64,000 nt of DNA from Trichobilharzia szidati. Its lineage: Eukaryota > Platyhelminthes > Trematoda > Strigeidida > Schistosomatidae. Where the stretch lies: contig OX235277.1 of the NCBI GenBank assembly GCA_944472155.2, positions 23,694,804 through 23,758,803 on the forward strand, written 5' to 3'. The translations under genes were made by a program, and so were the position numbers. Each line of letters starts with the position of its first letter. Position 1 is the stretch's first letter. Positions 24,401-34,805 of the stretch are shown piece after piece. Below the pieces are notes generated by a model. That model did no database searches and was not told the DNA's origin. It saw nothing but the letters and a program-made list of their open reading frames with translations.

Positions 24401-27400
24401 AGAGAGAGAACGAAGTTTAATTGAAGGACCACGTTGTCTTCAAATGATCTTCATCGCCTAATAACACAGCTATATTCCACAGAATGTTACACGTCACTAA
24501 ACTATTTCAGCATATCTCTCATTAATACATGTTCAAAGACTTTGCTTAAATAAGACGTTTTTTCACAACAACAAATTTCAGAGATCATGGTGAGATTGCA
24601 GCGTCTCAATGCAACATATGGTAGGTATCCATTAGTTTTTGATAAACATTTTCTCTAATATCCTCCCAACTGCTCACCACATTTTGCTGTAAGTGTGAGT
24701 TTCTTTGTGTGGAAAAGTGAGTGGACGAGGCGATGAATATTTCATTGACCGTCGGAAACCTCCTTCTCAACTTTCATCTTCTTAAATATGCTACGGAAAA
24801 TTTCCACAATTTCCACATACCTACTTATAACTAATTGATAATTCACACTTGGTGTAAATGTTCACTTTTCTCTATAAATCATTCAGCTGTTTATATGGAG
24901 GAAATGCAGCAGCATATTGAATTTGTACGAAGTCAGATTGATAGATTCAGAAGTGAGGAATAATTATTGCAATGTGTATTTGTGCATAACGCCTTGACTT
25001 TAACTTTCTCATAAATGTTAGCTCACCTAAATCAATGTTTATGTTTTAAGCTTTGTTTGTGAGAGTGGTCAACTCATTCTGTGCTAGAGTTGAACGTTAA
25101 TGAATGATAACATTTTGGCTATTGCTGCACTGATAAGAAGACTCTGGAATATCTGAACTTTCTAGGCGATTTGTGTCTAGTGTCACACACACAAATTCGA
25201 AGACCTAATCGTGGATATAAAGAAGATGAGAGTGTTGCGAGGATAGCCAGCTAACAGCAATATCAAGCATGAATCCTTATCATTACTGGGATAAATTTGC
25301 AGAAGACCACTCACTTCACCTATCTGGCTGGGCATCATCATCTTAACTAAAGGCAGTTAAAACGCATGGCAATGTTGAGACCAGCCAGAATCGGAAAGAC
25401 AAGGCAGACTTTTGCCACTCTGAAATCAGTTCGAAAATCTACTGCACTCCGCCTCAGCATGAAGAACAGAATTCGGAGTTTCAACAACAATTTTAAGTCA
25501 GTTACTTAATACGAGTAAGGAACTTGACTTGTGCACCAACAAGAGCGTTTCCAACAGAACTGTTGCAGACATATATCAACATCTGACTTATTTGGCTCCT
25601 TACTGGACGTGACATAGTCCGCTGACCAGAAGGAAGTAGGACGAAGCAATCAACACCATTCTGGTCATCAAATATGCGGAAGAAAATGGAGATGGATCGG
25701 ACACACTTCGAAGGGACCGTCACGCGCCAGGTCATCACTTTGGTGGAATCCGGCGGAAAACGATGAGTTAGACATGAGTGTGATGGTGACATCGAGGAGA
25801 TTGTGTGAGAAGGAGATTAAAGTGTACAGTTAATTGTGTGGCCAAGTGAACATGACTGAAGCGAACACGACAGAATGGAGTTGTGCGATAAAAGCCTCAT
25901 GTTTCACTTGGAACCCAAAGGGGATAATAGTGTATAAACATTGTCGCTGTCATTGCCTTGTTGAAATCCACTAAATGGAGAATTGGTTTGTGAAAATACC
26001 CGTTTTGCTTCCCCTATTTGTCCAACATAAATGTGAAATATCAACTGACTGACTTTGTTGTGCGAAGGATGAAAACACAGTTGTTTTGTTTATCAATAAT
26101 ATAATGGACCCTCAGTGGTGTTCGACTGTGAATGTATTGACTTTGATGTTTTAATATAAGTGCAGAACATGGGCACTGTGATAGAATGTAATTCCATATT
26201 AGATAAGTTTACTTTAAATATCACACAGCGATGCAGTAATATCTCGGCGCCAACAAAACACGTTATGATGCTTGCGAAACTCACTGAATCGTCTTTTTGT
26301 TAAAAGAACTACTCAGTACTTATGTGTATCATTGTTATGCCTTTCCTCTCGATCTTACAGTTGAGCAGAATGGTTTGACACATTCACCATGCATAGAACC
26401 AACACAATTGAGAGAAGGTATTTTGAATTTATTGTTTTTGTTTCCTTATAACAATTTGTCGCTTTTGTAAATCTCGATAGTGTGTCATTACAAGGAGATG
26501 GAGTTTATCTGAAGAATGTGATGTATTTGTTGAATACGTTTCGATCAATCTAATAGCTCACAAATATACTTGTCAAGCTAATAATATGAAAAAATACAGG
26601 GCAATTAAAGTACATAATTGGACGGAAAGCGTTTAAGAATCATAAGAATAATTAGCACATCGTTTGGTTATCCAATCATGTGAGGATTTGCAAGGATCGT
26701 AAGGAGTAATAGCAGATTGTTCGTGAACACACAGTGGCCAGACGGGGCTTAAGTCTGCGAATAGCTATAGCCTCAGCATATCTCAGTAAGTGTTCCTGAG
26801 CATTATTATATATGACATTATTAGCATTGTAAACATCAATCTTATGGTTCATATCGAATAGATGTTTGGCTATGGACGGAGTCGGTAGTTTGCACCTGTG
26901 TCTATTGATTTTCAAAAGTTCACCTGTCTTTACAAACATTTCCGAATATGTTCTCACACCTTCCCATGCAAAGCGCGATTACTCCTCCCTATTTATTTGT
27001 CCAGATAGAAACGAAAATTGGTGAATAGTGTGGGATGTGACATAACCACCTGTGCTCTTTTGAGGTGTGCAGTGTATCATATTTTTCACTTGTGTGTGTG
27101 TGTACTTACACACTTCCAGTGTAAATCGAATATCGACAAGAAAATCACAGCTGAGCATGCTGTCCTGAATGACTATGAAAGCCATACAGTTGAGAGAACA
27201 TATCACTACCAAATTAGAATAACTCTGGTTTGAAGTGAAGTGATACAATTCATTTACACCTTGTAATGTGATAATATTTATGATTTGATGTTTGACAGGT
27301 TTCAGAAGACTGAAAATTTGGATATCGAATGAATCCGTATGGCGATCAAGATATTTTCAAAACACTTGTAAGCACATGAAAATACTCCCTGTTTGTTTAC

Positions 27401-28965
27401 GGTATGCAGTGGTTGATTTATTCCCGTTCCTGTAACAGCCATCTTGCTGTTGAAGATGTTCCCTAAGAATGCTACTGAATGTGTTCAACACGTCGCTTGC
27501 TGACTGCTATTGAACACGTCGATTTGCGTCATTCTGATGTTTCTGTAAATCTTAGAGACCTAAGCAGTTCTCTTACAATGGCTCTGAATTCCATCGTGAG
27601 AACATTACTAATCAGTGATGAAAGTCCATGGTTGCATCGAGTCATGAGAAACGTGATTTCATTTCACTGTGAACTTGACTTTCACACACACACAAACACA
27701 CACGTCACACATCCATGTATATTGATCGTTACACTTTGCCCTACACTCTTATTGATTCTTTATATTATTTCTTGTGCAACGAATGCGATGTGACTGGAAG
27801 GAGTATCCCACATCTGGAATTACAACACCGTAAAACGAATTAACATTTAATTTCAATTTTCAGACCTCGGTGGCTTCTTTAGTGACCTGGGTGTTGCTGT
27901 GAATGTGAGCTGATGTTTTTAAATGATGAAAATGTTTAGTTACTGTGTTTATGCCTGATCACAAATAATTCACTGAAAAGAAACGTACGCTGACTGCAGA
28001 AAGACCTGCCCTTTTGGGTGTACAGATAGATAGTCGCAATGATCTGTGTCAGATCTCAGCTTAGCAACGCCAACTGCTCACTAGCCGATTTCCTCATTCT
28101 GATGATTCAATGCTGTAGGAAGATGGCAGACAGTCAGATTTGAAACTTTAAATTAATCGCTATGATGACGATGAACAGCTTCATTTGGATGCCTGTTATC
28201 GATCACTTGCACACTGCTTGCAATACAAGTGTATCACGAAACAAATCTGAAAACACCTTTAGCAATGTGACTATTTTACACTGTCTTCGCCTTAAACCTC
28301 ACTGATGAACCAACCTGCTATGATACTAATGAATGTATTTGAAGAATCTGTAGTGGATGACACTGTCAGTCTACCCTTTCAATCAGTGAACATGAAGTGA
28401 ACACACAGGAACTATCTTGTTGATATCGTGAATCACTCTGCAGTTGGAGGCTGCATATAGACATCTCGTTTTGTATGATTTTGAAAAGTGCTTGCAAATT
28501 AAGCTGTGCTTAATCTGCGGTCGTATATACTGTAGGTGTCATTCTAAATGGTGAAGCTTTTCATCCAGTATTTTATGAATGTGCAAATTTATTCATGGGA
28601 GATAGTGTGTTCCTTTAGTTGGTGTGCATTCGTCAGTCGGTAGTTACTGACAGACAGTTCACACGCTGTGGGACTGTACACTTACACTCAGTAAATAAAT
28701 CATATAGACTGAGGTGTAATTAAGTCGTACACATCACTTGACTGATGCGATATAGTGAGGTGTCTTGGATTGTGTGGTTGTGTGGTGACAAATCTCAGTA
28801 GGAAGGCAGTAGAGACGCAGGCAGAATCATCGAAATTCAAGAAGAACAGACCAATTCTCTCCATATTGTTTTTTATTCTCGTTGATTATGAGTTGTTTTA
28901 TTTCTATGTAGGTGGTAGATACACGTGAAGAAGGACTGAACCAACGCTTGATTCTGCAACAGTGA
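18355..28965 (+). CDS. gene A: 13-exon secreted glycoprotein gene of micro-exon-gene type
   Basis: Joining 13 exons bounded by AG and GT gives one frame of 248 residues. Residues 1-24 are a signal peptide (hydrophobic FLITIVVPLLV, likely cut after VHS). Exons 2-11 are 39-69 bases, all multiples of three and all phase 1. Exon 12 (41 bases) switches to phase 0 for the last exon. N-glycosylation sequons occur in exons 4, 5 (two), 8 and 11; there are two cysteines (exons 7 and 10) and no transmembrane segment. Exon pair 2-3 with its introns is duplicated as exons 4-5. I recognise no domain. Architecture matches schistosome MEG genes, but most exons exceed the usual micro-exon size. An egg or gland secreted glycoprotein such as the kappa-5 type is an untested alternative. 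Confidence 0.8.
20114..20170 (+). CDS. gene A exon 2
   Basis: 57 bases between TTCTGTTTAG and GTGAGT; phase 1 at both ends. Encodes GGIAEMQTIRAIDWFDSHR. Homologous in position to exon 4. Confidence 0.8.
20918..20980 (+). CDS. gene A exon 3
   Basis: 63 bases between TTCTATTTCAG and GTATGT, phase 1. Encodes LLRRDPIEPANRRIFGVVNR after a junction threonine. Arginine-rich. Paired with exon 5 by the intron duplication. Confidence 0.8.
22077..22139 (+). CDS. gene A exon 4
   Basis: 63 bases between CGTATTTTTAG and GTGAGG, phase 1. Encodes QILENETRYESMVRWSRSFN with sequon NET. Flanking introns align with those of exon 2, while the exon itself is poorly conserved. Confidence 0.8.
22513..22575 (+). 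CDS. gene A exon 5
   Basis: 63 bases between ATATTTTTCAG and GTACGT, phase 1. Encodes MANRSLTLLEYAQSQVNATK with sequons NRS and NAT. Sits in the duplicated unit at the place of exon 3. Confidence 0.8.
23152..23196 (+). CDS. gene A exon 6
   Basis: 45 bases between CATAATTTAG and GTATGT, phase 1. Encodes AEILENLNTRTILDE, acidic and helix-prone. The acceptor tract is weak. Confidence 0.7.
23247..23303 (+). CDS. gene A exon 7
   Basis: 57 bases between ATTTCCAG and GTTTGT, phase 1, only 50 bases after exon 6. Encodes FVECTTNFFEVKNRLKLYQ with one of the two cysteines. The intron between exons 6 and 7 is very short, a known feature of 5' introns in schistosomes but unusual here. Confidence 0.7.
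24582..24620 (+). CDS. gene A exon 8
   Basis: 39 bases between AAATTTCAG and GTAGGT, phase 1. Encodes EIMVRLQRLNATY with sequon NAT. Close to micro-exon size. Confidence 0.75.
24887..24952 (+). CDS. gene A exon 9
   Basis: 66 bases between AATCATTCAG and GTGAGG, phase 1. Encodes YMEEMQQHIEFVRSQIDRF within a 22-residue helix-like segment. If the donor is not used, the frame stops two codons later (TAA at about 24960), a possible shorter form. Confidence 0.8.
25270..25935 (+). mobile_element. RTE-type retrotransposon remnant in intron 9 of gene A
   Basis: Sense-strand remnant of the RTE 3' coding region: GCCAGAATCGGAAAGACAAG and the following AAGGCAGACTTTTGCCACTC correspond to the conserved RIGKAR region seen near 58000 (-). 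No intact frame. Confidence 0.7.
26361..26417 (+). CDS. gene A exon 10
   Basis: 57 bases between CTCGATCTTACAG and GTATTT, phase 1. Encodes IEQNGLTHSPCIEPTQLRE, with the second cysteine. Confidence 0.75.
26676..27100 (-). mobile_element. Penelope-like element, GIY-YIG domain remnant in intron 10 of gene A
   Basis: The minus-strand frame 26957-26676 (SIAKHLFDMNHKIDV, AEAIAIRRLKPRL) is the C-terminal part of a Penelope GIY-YIG endonuclease domain. It parallels the plus-strand copy at 40150-40640, including the flank at 27020-27090. Interrupted by stops. Confidence 0.65.
27299..27367 (+). CDS. gene A exon 11
   Basis: 69 bases between GATGTTTGACAG and GTAAGC, phase 1. Encodes FRRLKIWISNESVWRSRYF with sequon NES. 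Basic and aromatic. Confidence 0.8.
27864..27904 (+). CDS. gene A exon 12
   Basis: 41 bases between TTTCAATTTTCAG and GTGAGC. Starts in phase 1 and ends in phase 0, matching the phase-0 last exon. Encodes YLGGFFSDLGVAVN. Reading through the donor would give a stop after two codons. Confidence 0.75.
28912..28965 (+). CDS. gene A exon 13, C-terminus
   Basis: After TTTCTATGTAG the phase-0 frame encodes VVDTREEGLNQRLILQQ and stops with TGA at 28963-28965. A poly(A) signal follows about 100 bases later. Confidence 0.75.
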   Translation: MVDTREEGLNQRLILQQ

Positions 28966-29068
28966 TGCATTACAGTCGCTAAAATTTTTCAAAAATGTTC
29001 AACACTTAATCAAAGTGATTAATTTTCCTTATACAGGCTGTTGTAGATTAGTATTAGTGAAATCAATT

Positions 29069-29074
29069 AATAAA
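29069..29074 (+). terminator. poly(A) signal of gene A
   Basis: AATAAA 104 bases after the stop codon of gene A. A second A-rich match (AATAAAAA) lies near 29090. Confidence 0.65.
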
Positions 29075-29090
29075 ATATTTCCGTAACCAA

Positions 29091-30654
29091 ATAAAAAATC
29101 TTCTCTCTTCTGTTTCTCGAGTATATTTGTGATACCATTGCTTGGAAATTCAAATACTTCATAACTTATTCACATATGTTTGATTGGGAATCACATCGGG
29201 TAGAATACCAGTAGGTGAAAGCATATCTGAACTCAGACCATTTCACAGTGCATTCGACATCGAGCATGAAAGCAATCAATCAGTGTGCGCTTGTGCATTC
29301 AAGTTAGGGATATTCGCTGATTGTCCCGTTCATCGATGCGGAAAGAGAAGGAAATACTTTAAGTATAAGGCACCTGTTTGTCTTAGACCTACTAGTGTAA
29401 CACAATTCATTGTATTCCTTCTTCCATTAGAATAATGAGCCATCAAATTCTGGACGTGAGTGAGTGAGTGAGTGTGTGTCTAACTGAAGTGATGAGGATT
29501 ATTCGTTTTGCAGTACTGTGTGTAAATTTCTGGTGAAGTGAGTGTAATTCAGACAACATTGACATGAATCCAACTGTATCATCATTTGATGCTGTGTATC
29601 TAATGAAGTTGTCAATTGGCAAGCTCACAGGAGCAAATATCATTCGAGGGTTTATTAGGAAGGAGTGTGAATTCAAAGATTCAACACTGTAGTAAAATGT
29701 AAAGCGAAAACTCACTTTACATATAAAGATCTCCACACTCAGTAAGAAGCTGAACAGTAGAGCTAGCAATGAATATCTAAGAAATACCTTCAAAAACCAA
29801 CCTGAGAGTGAATTAAGAAGACTTCCGGAATCACGCTTTCCATTCACCTTATTTGCCCGTGTGAGTTGAGTGGATCAATGCAAACACGTTGCACAGATTC
29901 ATGAGTATCTCACTTTCCAGGTGCTCGCGAATGATTAAACACATTGGAGTATTTATCTGGAGGGTATAGTCTACCACAAATCACTAATTCCTTCATGTCA
30001 AATCGTAGTCAGATTATCTGCATTCACACTCATTCACCAATACACTCAAATATCCAACCATCCATCCTTTCATCCATCGATTCATTCATTCATTCATGCA
30101 CTCAAGCTTTCGTTAATTTTGCCAAGGCGCGAAAGATGAGAGAGAAAGACGTGCGACTGCAGATGGTGTGAGGGAAGTGATGCAATCAGATGCAATATTA
30201 GTGACGGTAAATTTGGGTAGCCCGAGGTTCAAGCTGGCTGCAGAATATTGTGAATCACAAAATATTAGAGACGATTTGTAGCTCGAGTGGAGTATTTTGA
30301 TGTAGTAACTGTCTATGAGCTGGGTAGTTCAATTGAAAAGCCTTCGCTGTCTCCTTCTGGACAACATGTAAACTCGAATTAATACTGTAACGGCTGAAGA
30401 TGATAGATTTGATAAAGGAATGCTTATTTGTAATTTGGTATCTCTCTATAGAGAAATTATGTACACATCATCTTCAAATCACTTTTTGCACAGATCGTCT
30501 GTGTTGTGCAACTTCTACCGCTGCTTCGCATTGTAATTCTTTGTGTTCCTTTCACGTCTCCCATTCATCTTTGTAACACTATATCGTTCGCTTTCTCTGA
30601 CAGCAAATGTTTCTCCCTGGTATATGATGTTTTTAAGCCGATACAACATCTCTT
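29091..30654. other. intergenic, no gene recognised
   Basis: Microsatellite-like GAGTGAGTGAGT lies near 29457. Open frames at 29184 and 29443 (-) have no splice or family support. Confidence 0.45.
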
Positions 30655-31185
30655 TATAAATATACTACTGATATATCTTATCAGTAGTGGCACATGCCAC
30701 AAGACCACTAGAAAGAATCCATCTTCAGAAGCCAGATGATAATTCATACCAACTAAATATAAAGAACGCTTCTGAAACAACGGCTAGAATTCTGAAACTA
30801 TTTGGAGTAGATGTCGAAAACACCAAAGTGACACACAAAAGAAGACATGATTAACGCACCATCTATAAAATCAAACGCATGGGCTGTGATCAGCAGTATA
30901 TCGATCCAAGTGGGCTTCATTTTAGACCCCTAGTCCAATGAGCATAAACTAGCTGTCAAAAGACAAGACATTTATTCCTTCATATTGATAAGTGCCAATA
31001 ACTATGGAAACTTATTTGACTGGGAAAAAATGTGAAGATTGCAAGCTGCGTGAACACCAAAACTTCGAAGGGAATCCCAGAAGTTTGGTACTTAGATAAA
31101 TCGGAGATTAAGAGGCATATTATTATAGTTCGAATTTATCAAACTATAACAAAGTAATGACATGATAAAGTAATTTAAATTTCAA
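30655..31185 (+). mobile_element. Penelope-like element C-terminal remnant
   Basis: Decayed counterpart of 58860-59200: the DNA for NASETTARILKLFGVDVENT and the following GIY-YIG region can be followed through several stops and shifts to about 31100. Confidence 0.6.
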
Positions 31186-31189
31186 GTTG

Positions 31190-31935
31190 ATGCAGGCTGT
31201 CAACAGTGATGCAAATTAACAGCACATCACGAAAAGGTTGAAGATGGAGGTGATGAAGAGAACCAACCAATAACATTAAAACCCAGCACCAATCACCATC
31301 GACGGAAGAGATTTAACAAAGGTTGCTTACTTCACTTATCTAGGAAAAATCGTTTCAAATACAGGCCGGCGGAACGGATGAAGATGTTAGAGCCAGAATC
31401 GGAAAGGCAGGATATGCCTTCATCAACCTGAAACCAGTTTGGAAATCTGCTACACTCAGCATAAGGAACTAGATTCGCAATTTCAACACAAATGTCAAGT
31501 TGGTCCTTCCGTTCGGGTCAGAAACTTGACCAGTGCGTCACAAAAGGATTTCCAACGGACTACAGCAGACATTCGTAAACAGCTGCCTCCGCTGGATTCC
31601 CACTGAAGAACAAATGGCCGGCTGGCCAGAAAGAATTAGAAACTCAGTCTGGGAACAAACCGAAAACAAACGATTGTAGGAGAAAAAAGGGGAGGATTAG
31701 GCATACTTTGAGGAGGCTGTAGAATGACATTGCGCTCAATACAGGCATTCCCTCGAGCTGAAGATGATTGGGGATGAAAGAGTGAGTCTTCTGAGGGTGA
31801 CATGGAGGAGGTGAGAGATTATGAGCTAGCGTGGGTGCAGCTGGATAGGACAGCGGATAATAGAACAAAGTGGAGTTGTGTTGTTGAAGCCCCAACGTTC
31901 CATTTGTAATCCAAGGAAATAATAATAAAATAAAT
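31190..31935 (+). mobile_element. RTE-type retrotransposon 3' remnant
   Basis: Contains the conserved block AGAGCCAGAATCGGAAAGGC (RIGKA region) and ends with a variant of the family 3' tail (GAAGCCCCAACGTTCC) plus an AATAATAATAAAATAAA tail. Frames are broken. Confidence 0.7.
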
Positions 31936-32200
31936 AACACACAACAAAGGTCATCAGGATTTGCAATTATATCTATTATTAATGGAAAATTCAGATAAAT
32001 TCACTTCATGTTGAAATTTTCTCTGAAGATGTTGTCTAGAGGGAGACATTGAAAGGTTCGCAACTAAACTTATCAGCTTGAAGAAAGCGACTACATTAAT
32101 CTTCGAACTTTTCACCGCTTTGAGGTGAAATCGCAAACATGAATGAATCACTTCAAACAGTATCTATTGCACAGAGACGTGGCTCTGTTGACATTTGAAA
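31936..32200 (+). mobile_element. Penelope-like terminal repeat remnant
   Basis: Shares the stretch around 32010-32080 with 59375-59440, the region following the Penelope GIY-YIG frame there. Contains a hammerhead-like core. Confidence 0.5.
32023..32054 (+). ncRNA. hammerhead-like core in Penelope repeat, second subtype
   Basis: CTGAAGA, then GTCT and AGAC able to pair, then GAAA, with three extra bases before GAAA. Same layout as 59393-59422. Probably decayed. Confidence 0.3.
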
Positions 32201-32802
32201 CTATAAGTACTAATTTCCAGTCTCATTAAAAATGGCGTCAACTATTGGAAAGCAGGTACAACCAGGCGACGAATCTTTAGTAGGACGAAATATTCGCTCT
32301 GAATTTTGCCTTCATACTCCACGAAACAAGTAAATTCTGCATAGTAATCATGAGGGTATTTTAGACGCCTATTCAAGGAGTCTATTACACTTAATAGAAT
32401 GAGGCTGATCAGTAGTCCACGGATATAACAACAATCTCATATTCCATATTAATTATTCACAATTACTGCACTTATCCAAGTCAAAGTAAGAACTCAGTGT
32501 TTGTGTATATCTGTGGGAGAAACACTGGAAATTATTTATCGGCGGAATTATTCATACATTGTTCCCGATTTTGTAGTTCAGTCGAACTCGATTTGTACGC
32601 CAAAGAGTCTGGCTGAGAATACCGATTGGTGTATACCGTTTGAAAGATCAGAAATAGGAAATAATTGCTGTTCAGTATTCCCAGTTTGTTTCAAACGTGT
32701 TTCTGAATGAGGTCATCTCATCACCAAAAGTCTAACCTATTTCAAGACCTTCAACGTGAGCCAGCAAATACACAAACGCTTCGCTTATTTCTATTTACTC
32801 AC

Positions 32803-32856
32803 TTGCATTATTGATTTCGGGATTCTCGAGCATGTTCACAGTTTTATAGTACACAC
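32803..32856 (-). CDS. orphan exon homologous to gene B exon 12
   Basis: 54 bases with the same splice sites, phase and length as 46784-46837. Encodes VYYKTVNMLENPEINNA against AYYKSANMLKNPKVTNA in gene B. About 13 of 54 bases differ (counted by eye), with the frame kept open. I found no convincing further exons around it, so it may be a gene fragment or part of a minus-strand paralogue. Confidence 0.6.
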
Positions 32857-33589
32857 CTGTCAAAAGGAAACACCATGAATGTATCTCATAGTTCAAACAC
32901 ACACAATGAAAACGACTAGATTTAGAATGTGTTTCGTGAAATCTATTTCATGAGACAGTATTTGTTCATGACTAAGAATTGTGAGTCGACAGTCACGACA
33001 GCCTAACACTCATTCAACTGAAAGCACTTACTGATAATCTTCTAACATGCAAAGTGCATTTCCTTATCAAACAAATACTTGGCTAATTATTCTTCTCCAC
33101 AAGTGCCTTGAGTATTTCAATACTGCTGCTAATACTACGTCGTGTGATCAGAGCTCTTCAGTTAGCGAAGAGATCTATTGTGTTCCTTTCAAACATGTCT
33201 CCACTCCGGTTGACACTTGAGTGATGGCCTGTCGCATCATTTCATTCCACGGTCTCTTAAACATGTGTCACATTTACTTCAAAATATTTGTTGAGAAATG
33301 CGTAATTGGTGAGTTTGTTCTCAGAGTCGCTTGCTGTTTATTCTTTCTAGGTTAGTCGGTCTTTCAATGCTAGAATCCACGCCAAACGTGTATGTGGTAA
33401 CTGTTTCAACATCAGGCCGACGTTTAACTTTGCCTCACTTAGTTGATTATAATCCAGCAGAAAGAGGAATGAATGGGGTTGAATGCAGGTATCCCACTAT
33501 GCAGAAAACACAACTGTTATTGAAACTTCGAAGATTACACAAACGAACTGAATAAATAACTAATCGTAAGAATTCTTTCTGACCAGCTC

Positions 33590-34260
33590 ACCTTCAAAAT
33601 GGATCGAATGTGTCGCTTTCGATCAAAGTCTGCAGTAGTCTTTTGGAAATGCTTCTAGTGAAGCACATTTCATGTCACTCGGCCATATAGAAGAACTGAG
33701 TCAATTTTTCTGTTGAAAATCGAAATTTTGTTCATTAAGCTGCATGTAGTAATTTCTGAATTCTGAAGTTCTATCTCGCACTTCCGATCCTGGATGACTT
33801 TAACATCGTCATCCATGAGGCTGCTTGTAGTTGAAACCACAGTGTTTGACTGGATGAGTGAAGGCAGCGATCTCTCTGTCAAATTCCTCTCACTGATAGT
33901 GATTGGTGTTGGATACTGCTGTTTTTGGCTGGTTCCTTGGTTGGTCGGTTTATAGCTTATCTTTAGGATACCCGTCTTCTCCGTGTTCATCCGAAGTCCT
34001 GTCATCGCTTCGCACTAATTCGGACAAATCGTTAGTCGTCACCTGAAAGTCTTGGAATTTTTGTGACATTCAACGCTAATCTTCTACAAGATCCAGATAC
34101 TGTAGAGTCTTCTCATCAGCCCGACATATTACTGTCTTCCCTCATTCTACAGTTTGTCGAGTGATCCTTTCTAACACTATCAGAATCATCATCGTCGGTG
34201 GTAAGTGACCATATTTTACTCCTGTCTCTACTTCAGAGACATCTAACCAATTCACAAAAT
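33590..34260 (-). mobile_element. RTE-type retrotransposon remnant
   Basis: The minus-strand frame 34005-33670 (STTSSLMDDDVKVIQD) and flanks correspond to the region after the RTE reverse transcriptase. Shares a lineage with 45120-45785. Confidence 0.7.
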
Positions 34261-34300
34261 AAAAATCTTACTAAATAACTAATTGACTATCTCACTAACT

Positions 34301-34692
34301 TACCCTGAACTGTCTAACTTTGCAACTAAAGAAATAAACACGCACAACTCACCAACGTATCCGCTAACTAACTTGATTGTTTGCGTACTTTCTGTGAGTA
34401 CAGTGAAGTTTAACACATAAATACTCATGTGAATTATCCTGTGTTAATCGCATATCAAATTTTTAGAAATCTAATGTGTGGGAATTGTTTCAATATAGTC
34501 ACACAAGTATCCAGGTAATTACAAGCAATTGTTACTGTGTCCTCAAATTTCTGTTGTGAATTCCACACGAACGATTCACGCAGTAACACGAAATACACTA
34601 ATATTAGATGTTGAGAAGTGCATCCAATTTCCCTCACCCACCCACATACACTCTCTCTCTTTTTTTCTCACATTCACTGGCCCCCTGTAGGG
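34301..34692. other. upstream region of gene B
   Basis: CT-rich tract at about 34650-34670 just before the TATA box. On the minus strand a 15-base segment (34353-34367) lies between AAGTTAG and GTGAGT and could be a micro-exon, but this is weak. Confidence 0.4.
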
Positions 34693-34700
34693 TATAAATA
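34693..34700 (+). promoter_or_regulatory. TATA box of gene B
   Basis: TATAAATA located 61 bases before ATG 34754, identical in sequence to the TATA box of gene A. Confidence 0.65.
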
Positions 34701-34753
34701 GTGTGGTGAAATTTTGTTTGCTGTTCAATTCAACATCGCTGCACACCAACAAC

Positions 34754-34805
34754 ATGATTAAGAAGCATTGCCTGATACTGCCGTTTGTTTGGACGTTGTT
34801 TCAAT
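34754..34805 (+). CDS. gene B exon 1, signal peptide
   Basis: 52 bases from ATG to the donor GTGAGT. Encodes MIKKHCLILPFVWTLFQ, ending in phase 1. Confidence 0.8.

Larger units (their letters stand above)
32748..34300 (-). repeat. inverted copy of the gene B segment at about 45.1-46.9 kb
   Basis: On the minus strand this runs in order through an RTE remnant (34260-33590), intron-like sequence (33540-32860), an exon (32856-32803) and a donor-side intron flank, matching 45120-46890 on the plus strand. The RTE remnants share the same internal decay (STTSSLMDDD), so the insertion predates the duplication. The 45-47 kb copy has extra sequence around 46355-46640. Confidence 0.75.
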
